A stretch of 64,000 nt of DNA from Rutidosis leptorrhynchoides (taxonomy: Eukaryota; Streptophyta; Magnoliopsida; Asterales; Asteraceae). The notes under the pieces were generated by a model. That model did no database searches and was not told where the DNA came from. It was given only the letters and a program-made list of their open reading frames with translations. A program made the translations under genes and the position numbers. Positions 21,251 through 31,739 of the stretch are shown piece after piece (positions within the stretch are counted from its first letter, which is position 1; each line of letters starts with the position of its first letter). The stretch covers positions 100,941,501-101,005,500 of the forward strand of contig NC_092333.1 in NCBI RefSeq assembly GCF_046630445.1, given 5' to 3'.

Positions 21251-23386
21251 TGTAACACCCAAATATTCATGGTACATAGAGTGCAAATGGCGTACATAAA
21301 TGTATAGTGTATGGCGTAAATTAAAAAGCTCAGGAAACTGCTCAGACCACTTTGCGCGCCGCGCGCCACTAAGTGAGCGCGCCGCGCACACTGCCAGCGA
21401 CAGGATTCTGTTTTTATGCTTTTTGAGTTTAATGATGGGCATTTTGGTCATTTCACTTAGGGTTGGATCTGTGGCCATATCAACTGGTTTGGATCCAATT
21501 GTGGATCAATTTCACATCCATTCATCACTCTTATCTCCAAACCCTAGTGAGAGAAGAGTTTAGAGAGAGAAAGCTTCACTTGGGGAAGAAGGAGTTGGAT
21601 TCTCACCAAAGCTCGGGTTTTAAAGTTGTTCATCCCGTTCACGGCTACGTTGTGGTAGTTTCGGTAAGTTCAAACTCCGAATTTCATTGGTTGATTTTGG
21701 TACTCGAGTTAGAGTTTGAACTTAAAATTGTTAGGAAACCCATTTAAACTCATGAAGTGAGTTTATTGATGCTAGTAATCGGGTTATTGGTTGTTGTTGG
21801 TGGATTTTGGGTTGGTGAACAAATTGGCCATGATTAGGACTTGTATTTGGGTTTAATCACTAGGATTAGTGATTATGGAAGTGTTAGAACCCATTTTGTG
21901 TATTTGAAAGACTAATTTTGGAAATGAGTCAAAATTGGGGTTTTGGTTGATTTTGAGAATGATAAGTGTTTAACACTTAAGATTGGGTTCAATTGGCATA
22001 ATAAGACCATTTTCACTTGTGTTAGTGATTATTGGTTAGTTTGGGCGCGTTTTGGGTTTGTAAGTGCAATTGGTCGAATTTGCACTAAGGGTCGAATTGA
22101 GTTGGTTTGTAAATCCACTCTAAGTGTGTTGTTGTAATTGTGATGATGGAATAGGTACATTTCATCGGCGAGTTGCGGATTATTCGGTAGCATTTCATCA
22201 AGGCGACAAGGTGAGTGGAATGATTATACATGTGCGTATATAATGTATCTATTTGTAGGGCGGGGGAGGGGCCGGGTATGCGTTGTCTATACCACCAAAG
22301 TTAGTGATATATTTCGTTGTACACTAACGATGGATATTTCGTTGTCCAAATTGCCCAAGAGTTAGTGATATATTTCGTTGTACACTAACGATGGACATTT
22401 CGTTGTCCAAACCGCCAAGAGTTAGTGATATACTTCGTTGTACACTAACGATTGCTTTGAATGGATATTTCGTTGTCCAATCCGACCAAGAGTTAGTGAT
22501 ATATTTCGTTGTACACTAACGATTGCTTTGAACAGATATTTCGTTGTCCAATCCGACCAAGAGTTAGTGATATATTTCGTTGTACACTAACGATTGCTTT
22601 GAACGGATATTTCGTTTTCCGAATGGCCTAGGGATTAGTGATATATTTCGTTGTACACTAACGGTTGTTATGAATACCGGTGGGAAATTCGAAGTACCAT
22701 TCCCTTGTGTAATCGGTTAACCATGGTGACGTGTTGTAGTGTAACATTTTATATTATTCGAGTTATATATATGTTGTTGTGGTGCTAGCTTGTGGTCTTG
22801 AAGAATTTAGAGTTATACTTGCGAAGGTATGCTATGTAACTTGCTAGCGTGTATGAGGTATTTGTGTAAGTGTATGCAAGTAGGTATATTATATATGTAT
22901 ATGTATAATTATTGCATTCACTAAGCGTTAGCTTACCCTCTCGTTGTTTACCTTTTTTATAGATTTGCTTTGGAGACGGTGGCTCGGGTGAGCGCGGGGA
23001 TTAGTGGACTTGCTTTGGATTTGGATTAGGATTGGGTAGCGTATCCCCAATCGCCATGCTCGGCTTTTATTTTGTGTTAGAAACTGGGATCGAAAATTGT
23101 ATTTCGTACTTAACTCGTAAAACGGGCCGATGTGGGCCCGGTGTCGTAAAACTTGTTTATTATCAAAACGTGTTAGTTTTACTTATTATAATGTGTTGTG
23201 AAAACCATTTGGTCTAATTGTGTCGGGAAGTCGAAGATCTTTTCGCGTGAAACGAACAAGTTGATCAGAACTGTCCAGGCCTCTGTGCGCGCCGCGCACA
23301 GAGGGTGGTGCGCGCCGCGTACTAAACTGAGTATACAAATTTTTTTTTTACGCGTATTTGGTTGGTTAACGGGTTGGGATGTTACA
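21251..23386 (+). repeat. 5' LTR of the gag-only element
   Basis: 2136 bp. It has gcgcgccgcgc words near both ends and a hairpin-rich tandem array at 22300-22680. Confidence 0.93.
22300..22680 (+). repeat. Tandem array of small hairpins inside the LTR (5' copy)
   Basis: Six units of about 58-68 bp. Each carries gttagtg..cactaac, a 7-bp inverted repeat around atatatttcgttgta, and most also carry a second inverted repeat of the ggacatttcgttgtcc type. One extra unit lies outside the LTR, in the internal region near 26302-26330. Confidence 0.9.
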
Positions 23387-23388
23387 AG

Positions 23389-23400
23389 TGGTATCAGAGC
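23389..23400 (+). other. Primer-binding site, initiator-Met tRNA (gag-only element)
   Basis: tggtatcagagc starts two bases after the 5' LTR, which confirms the LTR limit. Confidence 0.9.
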
Positions 23401-23751
23401 ATGGTCTAAGGGATTTAGGTGACTTGAGATAGGTGCCTAGACTTAGACTTTTATGTGTGCGAAATTGTTGCGGGACTTGTAGGATTACGGGTCGGAAAGG
23501 GAAATTGGTTAGTGACCTAGTTTATAGGTGGACTAACGTTTATATTAATATGCGGATGTTATTAATATACTAATGCGTTGTTTTGTGTTTATGTTTGTGT
23601 TTGAGAAAATCATCGAGCAAGATGGTCGTGGTACTAACGAGTGGATGCGACGTGTTCGCGTATTAGACTAGCTATCATTAATACGGGTGAAAAACGTGTC
23701 TAACAAGTTATGTAAGACGATTATTGAGCAAGATGGGGCGACGTTGCATGT

Positions 23752-24714
23752 TTGGTTCTATACGTTCATGATCTAATCTATGCATTTCTTAAAATGGTGA
23801 CGGGAAATGGGATCGAGACGAACGACGTTGAGTTTAATGCTAGAGTTACGGTCGCCGTTGCGGAGCAAATGGGTAGGATGTATTCCGATTTTCGAAGTAA
23901 TGGTGAAATGGAGCGTTGTCGTAAGAGCTTCATGAAGACTAAACCTCCGATATATGATGGGAAACCGGATCCTTGGATAAGCACAACATGGATCTCGGAT
24001 GCCGAAGGGTGTTTTCGTTCTATTGATTGCCCTCCCGAGAAGAGGACGAGACTCGCTACTAGCTTGTTGCGGGGTAGGGCAAGGGAGTGGTTGGATGGTA
24101 AGATTGATATTGTTGGCGGTGAAGCATTTAAGGGGTTATCGTGGGACGATTTTAAGAAGGAATTCTTCGAGGAGTTCTGGACTCGAGCGGATTTGTTGGA
24201 CTTGCGTAATGAGTTACGAAATATGCAACAAGTTTCTATGGATTTGAATACTCTCAAGACGACCTTTATGGCAAAGGCTCGTGTTTGCCCGGAGTATATT
24301 GGGAATGATCGTATGTTGATGGAAGATTTCTGTCGAGCTTTGAATGATGACTTGTGGAACAAAATTAGCATTGGTCAAGTGAACTCGTTCGCGGAGTTAT
24401 TCACCGTGGCTAGGGGCTTTGAATCGTATTCGCGATCGATAATTGGTGAACCTTCGAGTAAGAGAAGGGTTGATTCGTATGGTGCTCCAAGTAAGAAGGC
24501 TAAGGGTGCAAGTGTGAGCATGGGAAATGTAGGGAAAGGAATTACGAGTTCTCGTGCGCCTAGATGTTTCAATTGTGGTGTTAGGGGCCACAAGCTATGG
24601 GAGTGCACGATACCGAGAAGTGATGACGGAATGTGCTACTATTGTCATAAAGAGGGACATCGCAAGCCGGATTGTCTCGAGTTGGCGGCGGCAAATGCCG
24701 TAAGGGGACGTTAA
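23752..24714 (+). CDS. Retrotransposon gag protein (Ty3/gypsy-type) of the gag-only element
   Basis: An open frame of 320 codons. The real start may be the ATG at 23794 (MVTGNGIETND), because the first residues look unlike gag. The core has PPIYDGKPDPW, RLATSLLRGRAREWLDG, WDDFKKEFFEEFW and DLRNELRNMQQ, the retrotransposon gag fold. The C-terminus has two CCHC knuckles, CFNCGVRGHKLWEC and CYYCHKEGHRKPDC, for RNA binding, then a basic end. The protein would form the particle that packages element RNA. No protease or polymerase follows. Reading this as an independent gag gene rather than a decayed gag-pol is an inference from the clean stop and the lack of pol traces. Confidence 0.85.
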   Translation: MVLYVHDLIYAFLKMVTGNGIETNDVEFNARVTVAVAEQMGRMYSDFRSNGEMERCRKSFMKTKPPIYDGKPDPWISTTWISDAEGCFRSIDCPPEKRTRLATSLLRGRAREWLDGKIDIVGGEAFKGLSWDDFKKEFFEEFWTRADLLDLRNELRNMQQVSMDLNTLKTTFMAKARVCPEYIGNDRMLMEDFCRALNDDLWNKISIGQVNSFAELFTVARGFESYSRSIIGEPSSKRRVDSYGAPSKKAKGASVSMGNVGKGITSSRAPRCFNCGVRGHKLWECTIPRSDDGMCYYCHKEGHRKPDCLELAAANAVRGR

Positions 24715-24717
24715 GGC

Positions 24718-27111
24718 ACTTTTCGTTTTTAATAAATATGTCCTTTGAATATTTATTGTGTGCCGATGTGTACAGTTTTGTTGAGTGCGTTGTGTTGTGC
24801 GTTTTATTGTTATGGGTGAAGTTCCTAATGGAAGTACCCTATAGTGACGTTTGGTTGTCGGGCGAAGGGCGTAAGACTTGGTGCAACCAAGCATTCCTTA
24901 ATGTTTCGGAAAGCATTTCTACCAAGCCATGGAAATGGGCTTTGGTGTTCGAATGTTAGAGCGTGCTCGCTTTCGTGTTGATGAACCATGAGGTTCGTCG
25001 GGTGGATGGAACCATTGAGATCAAGTGTTTGGCCTAGATGAATGTTAGTAATGGAGTCTACGGGACGCAACGTTAGGTGCCTCTTTCATACCTACTAGCG
25101 TGGTGATCGACTCCGATTGTGTTGCGGTTACATTGTACTTAGGGTATCGGGGAGAAACCCTTAAGTACATGAGTGACTAGGTGGAAATTTGACAAGCTAG
25201 AGCAACCGGAGCATTGCAAGGTTTAAGTTGCGAAATTTGTGGTAAACTCTTCGTTTGAAGTGTTTAAGAATAGGTTAAAAACCTTCGTATGCTCAAAGTT
25301 GGAGCAAGGTTTGATGACGTGCGTATTAGGAACTATGCAAGACGGGTGTACCTCGTCTCTCTTTTAGGGGTTATGATAATGCAAATGGCGCATTAGTTGT
25401 TGGATTAGTGGTCACTCCTTCCGTGAGAGTGAGCATGTGTTTATCGTCGGGATTTATTGTTGAAAACGAATCCATGAGAATTCGAGGACTATGACCAATG
25501 AGGATATTGGTTGTGTATGTTGATAAGTGGTCGTTCCACGGGATGCTATTGTTCTGTGATGTGGTTACGGAGCGGAGTTCTAAGTGGGGGAGTTTGTACT
25601 CTCGCACGAAGGTGTTCTATTGTAGTGATATTTGGACGATGCTCGTAGGGATTCGAAGCTAGTGTTGAGACCTACATTGGTCGATTGTGGTAAAAGTACG
25701 ATTTGGAATAAATTGTACTTATGGTTTTTGGATTTAAATTATCACCAAGGTGGTGATGTGGTAAATCTCATTGGGAGATAATTTACGCGTTCGACGAGCA
25801 AGGTAAGATCCCTCGGTTAAGGGATGTGCGTGCCGGATTCTCTTCTAGGGAATTATTGTTGTGCCTATGTGCAATATGGGTGGTTCTTGGCTCGATTGTG
25901 TTAGCCGTTTGGTTACCTTTGGAAATAGCATAATGGGACTTTGAGAAAGGTTACGATGCCTCATTATCGTATACTTTGGGTGGTAGTTACACGATAGCCA
26001 TTATTGTGTACTACGAGGTGCTTACGTGTATGTGTTTATTTGGGGTTATCTCTAGGTTGACCGCGTTTGACTAGCGATAGGTGATGAGTGATATCCGGAA
26101 GGATTAGCTCTTAGTTAACCACTCTTGGTTGTGATTGATGGTGAGCGGTTTTCGGAAAGAACTGTTACTTGTAGGTTTATGATGTTAATTGACCGTATGA
26201 ATTGTGCACATAGCCATTTTGTGCACATGGTGGTGAATAATAGCCGATTTTTACTCACACGTTGGTAATAGTGTTTCATAGCCGTTTTGGAACACCTCGG
26301 GGGTTAGTGTTATATTTCGTTGTACACTAACGGTTGTTGGGAACACCGATGGGAAATCCGAAGTACCATTCCCTTGTATTATTGGTTAATCGTGGTATAA
26401 CCATATCGGAATGGGAGTACCATTCATGTGTTGTCCACATTCCATATTTATACACATAGCCGTGTTTGTGCGTATGATTGTGAGTAATAGCCGTGTTTTA
26501 CTCACACAATTTGAACATGTGATGCCTTAGTCGATTTGGACGTTAGCGGTTTTGGTCGCATGCTTACGATGTACGATAGTTGCGTACTAGCCGTGTTTGC
26601 GCACTACGGGGGATGCTAGGGGTAAGTGTTATCCGTAAGGATTCGTTTTTGCTTGGTGTTCATCGTTTGGGTTGTTGACCTTAGGTTGAGACTTGGTTGT
26701 TCTTAGCATTGTACTTGGTGAGAGTACGTCCAGGGATTGATATCTCGGTACGAGATCGGTTGAGTTTTCCCGATTGGAGGGATTTAACAAATTCTTGTGC
26801 TTGGATTTGTGAATTTTAATAGATCGTGGGTGACGATTTGGTTATTAATGGTGACTCTTAGAGAAGGATTGCCTAGAGAAGTTGGAAGAGTACGTGGCGG
26901 TCTCGCGTATTCCAAGTGATCGTTATGGATTTCGGATGTTGTATGTATTGCACGTTTCGGAACGTGTACAAGTGTGTTTTTAGTTATTGGAATAATCTTC
27001 GGATTAATGCGTTATGTGGTGGAGATCGAATTTGGAACTTATGTTGAGGACCGTGGAGCGTAGATCCGGACGGTTAAGTGACGAGGATCACGAGGACGTG
27101 ATCGATTCTAA
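24718..27111 (+). other. Non-coding internal region of the gag-only element
   Basis: I see no RT, RNase H or integrase motifs in any frame. The stretch contains repeated phrases such as tgtgcacatag/acacatagccgt (about 26207-26470) and one unit of the LTR hairpin repeat. A purine tract gtgggggaga (27112-27121) precedes the 3' LTR. Confidence 0.7.
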
Positions 27112-27123
27112 GTGGGGGAGAGT

Positions 27124-29260
27124 TGTAACACCCAAATATTCATGGTACATAGAGTGCAAATGGCGTACATAAATGTATAGTGCATGGCGTAAATTAAAAA
27201 GCTCAGGAAACTGCTCAGACCACTGTGCGCGCCGCGCACCACTAAGTGAGCGTGCCGCGCACACTGCCAGCGACAGGATTCTGTTTTTCTGCTTTTTGAG
27301 TTTAATGATGGGCATTTTGGTCATTTCACTAGGGGTCGGATCTGTGGCCATATCAACTGGTTTGGATCCAATTGTGGATCAATTTCACATCCATTCATCA
27401 CTCTTATCTCCAAACCCTAGTGAGAGAAGAGTTTAGAGAGAGAAAGCTTCACTTGGGGAAGAAGGAGTTGGATTCTCACCAAAGCTCGGGTTTTAAAGTT
27501 GTTCATCCCGTTCACGGCTACGTTGTGGTAGTTTCGGTAAGTTCAAACTCCGAATTTCATTGGTTGATTTTGGTACTCGAGTTAGAGTTTGAACTTAAAA
27601 TTGTTAGGAAACCCATTTAAACTCATGAAGTGAGTTTATTGATGCTAGTAATCGGGTTATTGGTTGTTGTTGGTGGATTTTGGGTTGGTGAACAAATTGG
27701 CCATGATTAGGACTTGTATTTGGGTTTAATCACTAGGATTAGTGATTATGGAAGTGTTAGAACCCATTTTGTGTATTTGAAAGACTAATTTTGGAAATGA
27801 GTCAAAATTGGGGTTTTGGTTGATTTTGAGAATGATAAGTGTTTAACACTTAAGATTGGGTTCAATTGGCATAATAAGACCATTTTCACTTGTGTTAGTG
27901 ATTATTGGTTAGTTTGGGCGCGTTTTGGGTTTGTAAGTGCAATTGGTCGAATTTGCACTAAGGGTCGAATTGAGTTGGTTTGTAAATCCACTCTAAGTGT
28001 GTTGTTGTAATTGTGATGATGGAATAGGTACATTTCATCGGCGAGTTGCGGATTATTCGGTAGCATTTCATCAAGGCGACAAGGTGAGTGGAATGATTAT
28101 ACATGTGCGTATATAATGTATCTATTTGTAGGGCGGGGGAGGGGCCGGGTATGCGTTGTCTATACCACCAAAGTTAGTGATATATTTCGTTGTACACTAA
28201 CGATGGATATTTCGTTGTCCAAATTGCCCAAGAGTTAGTGATATATTTCGTTGTACACTAACGATGGACATTTCGTTGTCCAAACCGCCAAGAGTTAGTG
28301 ATATACTTCGTTGTACACTAACGATTGCTTTGAATGGATATTTCGTTGTCCAATCCGACCAAGAGTTAGTGATATATTTCGTTGTACACTAACGATTGCT
28401 TTGAACAGATATTTCGTTGTCCAATCCGACCAAGAGTTAGTGATATATTTCGTTGTACACTAACGATTGCTTTGAACGGATATTTCGTTTTCCGAATGGC
28501 CTAGGGATTAGTGATATATTTCGTTGTACACTAACGGTTGTTATGAATACCGGTGGGAAATTCGAAGTACCATTCCCTTGTGTAATCGGTTAACCATGGT
28601 GACGTGTTGTAGTGTAACATTTTATATTATTCGAGTTATATATATGTTGTTGTGGTGCTAGCTTGTGGTCTTGAAGAATTTAGAGTTATACTTGCGAAGG
28701 TATGCTATGTAACTTGCTAGCGTGTATGAGGTATTTGTGTAAGTGTATGCAAGTAGGTATATTATATATGTATATGTATAATTATTGCATTCACTAAGCG
28801 TTAGCTTACCCTCTCGTTGTTTACCTTTTTTATAGATTTGCTTTGGAGACGGTGGCTCGGGTGAGCGCGGGGATTAGTGGACTTGCTTTGGATTTGGATT
28901 AGGATTGGGTAGCGTATCCCCAATCGCCATGCTCGGCTTTTATTTTGTGTTAGAAACTGGGGTCGAAAATTGTATTTCGTACTTAACTCGTAAAACGGGC
29001 CGTTGTGGGCCCGGTGTCGTAAAACTTGTTTATTATCAAAACGTATTAGTTTTACTTATTATAATGTGTTGTGAAAACCGTTTGGTCTAATTGTGTCGGG
29101 AAGTCTAAGATCTTTTCGCGTGAAACGAACAAGTTGATCAGAACTGTCCAGGCCTCTGTGCGCGCCGCGCACAGAGGGTGGTGCGCGCCGCGCACTACAC
29201 TGTGTATACAAAAAAATTTTTTTACTCGTATTTGGTTGGTTAACGGGTTGGGATGTTACA
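27124..29260 (+). repeat. 3' LTR of the gag-only element
   Basis: 2137 bp, nearly identical to the 5' LTR across a central stretch of more than 1.5 kb. Confidence 0.93.
28173..28552 (+). repeat. Tandem array of small hairpins inside the LTR (3' copy)
   Basis: Same array as 22300-22680, unit for unit. Confidence 0.9.
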
Positions 29261-31735
29261 TTATGCTCATTGCCACCAACTACACGCTGTGGAAATCTCG
29301 AATGGAAGATCTCCTCAGCTGTAAGGATTTGTTTGACCCTATTGAATTAAAGTGTACAAATCCTGATTCCGCCAAAGAAAAAGAGTGGAAGAAATCAAAC
29401 CGAAAAACTATTGGTCAGATCCGTCAATGGATTGATCATAGTGTCTTCCACCATGTTGCACAAGAGACAGACGCATATGTCCTCTGGAAAAAGTTGGAGG
29501 ACATGTACCAGGCCAAGACTGCTCGGAATAAAGCCCTGTTGATGAGGCGTTTAGTCAACATGAAGCTTAAAAGTGGAACTTCGGTTGCCGAGCATACCAG
29601 TGAGTTCCAGAGCTTGGTCAACCAGTTATCGTCTGTAGAGATGCCGCTTGGCGATGAAGTTCATGCGCTACTGCTACTTAGTTCTCTTCCCGATAGTTGA
29701 GAAACACTGGTAGTAACACTCAGCAACTCAGCCCGAATGGCAAACTAACCATTTCAATGGTCAAGGATTCCCTATTCAGTGAAGAGGCAAGGAGAAAGGA
29801 CATGGGCACAGATCAGACCCATGCCTTTGTCACAGAGAATTGGGGGAGACAACAAATAAGTAGCAAAAATAAATGGAGAGGCAGAATCAAGAGCAGGAGC
29901 AGGTCCTCTGATAGCAGAAAATTAATATATAAATGCTATCATTGTGGATTAGAGGGACATATGAAGAAGAACTGCTACAGATTGAAAGAGGAACAAGGTC
30001 AGAGCAGTTCACAATCGAAGAATAAGGGTGGAGAAACATTAGTTACTATCACTGGTGATGTAGCTTATTGTTCAACTCATGATGAGACATGCCTTTACGT
30101 CTCACGAGAAGACACGGAATGGGTGGTAGATACTGCAGCATCCTACCACGTGACTCCATACAAGGAATACTACATAACATACAAAGCTGGTGACTTTGGA
30201 GCTGTGAAAATGGGAAATTTCAGTTCCACTGAGATTGTCGGAATTGGAGATGTCACAATAAAGACAAGTTCCGGGAGCACAATCACTCTGAAGGATGTCC
30301 TCCATGTGCCAGATCTTCGACTGAATCTACTTTCTGGAGTAGCTCTAGACAAACAGGGCTATGATAGTCATTTCAGTAGAGGCACATGGAAATTGTCAAG
30401 AGGCGCTATGATAGTCGCTCGAGGACATATTTGTGGCACACTATACAAAACTCATGTGAAGATCTGTACAGACGGCCTTAATGTTGCAGAAAAAGAGGCG
30501 TCACAAAATTTATGGCACCAGAGACTCGGTCACATGAGTGAAAAAGGGTTGTCTACCCTAATAAAGAAGGAGCTTATCAATGTAGACAAGGACTCTGCAC
30601 TAAATCCTTGCAATCATTGTCTGTTTGGTAAGCAGCATAGAGTCTCGTTTAATTCCTCTTCAACGAGAAGATCAGAGTTACTCAGTCTGGTGCACTCTGA
30701 TGTTTTCGGTCCCTTGGAGGTTAAATCAATTGGCGGCAATCGATACTTTCTAATGTTTATCGATGATGTTTCTCGAAAGGTGTGGGTATATTTCTTGCGG
30801 ACGAAGGACCAGGTTTTCGATTACTTCAAACAGTTCCATGTCATGGTAGAACGTGAGACAGGAAAGAAGTTAAAGTGTCTTCGATCTGACAACGGCAGTG
30901 AATACTCTTCCAGGCAGTTCGATGCCTATTGCAGATCATATGGCATCCGACATGAGAAGACAGTTCCACGTACCCCTCAACACAATGGTATAGCAGAAAG
31001 AATGAATCGAACAATCATGGAACGTGTTCGGAGCATGCTCAGTATGGCTAAGCTGCCAAAGCCATTCTGGGGAGAAGCAGTCAGAGCCGCATGTTACTTG
31101 ATCAACCGATCTTCATCAGTACCACTGAATTTTGAAGTTCCGGAGAAACTTTGGTCTGGAAAGGATCCATCATACTCTCACTTAAGAGTATCTGGATGTT
31201 TGGCGTACGCACAAGTATCCAAGGAGCTCAGACAGAAGCTGGATGTAAAGACTACTCCATGCATATTCATAGGCTGTGGAGATGAAGAATTTAGATACAT
31301 ATTATGGGATCCAAAGGAGAAAAAGGTGATCAGAAGTAGGGACGTGGTGTTCCATGAAAGCCAGACAATAGAAGATATTGAAAAGCCCACAATATATCAG
31401 AAATCAAATGTTGCTGCTCAAGTGCCAGAGGCAACAACGGAATCATTCATGAGAAATGAATATACAGTGCAAGATGAAATACCAGAAGTAGAAGATAATG
31501 AGGAAAATGACGGTGCTGAGCAGGGGGAGCCACAACCCCATCTTCCAGACGTTCCAGGACCATCACAAGGCGAAGATGATGGTGGATACTCTATATGTTC
31601 CTTCCTTCAGACGTTCCACAACCCCATCTTCCAGGACCATCTTCCAGACATTCCACAACCCCATCTTCCAGACGTTCCAGGAGCCACAACCCCACCTATG
31701 AATCTTGTTATCCCTTGGGAGGGGACTGCTTAAAA
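29261..31735 (+). other. Copia gag, protease and integrase region
   Basis: This holds the gag core (TNYTLWKSRMEDLL, AKTARNKALLMRRLVNMKL), a CCHC knuckle CYHCGLEGHMKKNC near 29937, protease WVVDTAASYHVT near 30122, the pre-integrase zinc region (LWHQRLGHMSEKGL) and the integrase core (HSDVFGPLEVKSIGG, LRSDNGSEYSS, RTPQHNGIAERMNR). Near the end, a proline-rich stretch repeats the phrase QPHLPDVPG. It is a fossil region, listed for parts only. Confidence 0.9.
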
Positions 31736-31739
31736 CATT

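Larger units (their letters stand above)
21251..29260 (+). mobile_element. Gag-only LTR element (TR-GAG type) nested in copia, TSD TTATG
   Basis: This is an 8.0 kb element with very long LTRs (21251-23386 and 27124-29260, about 2.14 kb each, TGTAACACCC...GATGTTACA). TTATG occurs on both sides (21246-21250 and 29261-29265), within the copia gag region. The internal 3.7 kb has a PBS, one open gag gene and about 2.4 kb with no recognisable pol, then a purine tract. Gag-only LTR elements are known in plants as TR-GAGs and must be mobilised by a partner element. It looks whole for its type. The LTRs differ by under 1%, mostly near the ends, which suggests about 0.3 million years. Confidence 0.9.

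Noticed and set aside
22300-22680. CRISPR-like array because of regular repeats and spacers
   Set aside because: Plant nuclear context, placement inside both LTRs of a retroelement, spacers that are themselves near-identical, and no cas genes.
23778-24371. Minus-strand open frame of 197 codons
   Set aside because: Antisense shadow of the retroelement gag gene, with no recognisable domain.
29071-29700. A 209-codon frame taken as one gag gene
   Set aside because: Its first part is LTR of the nested gag-only element and its remainder is copia gag; they belong to different elements.
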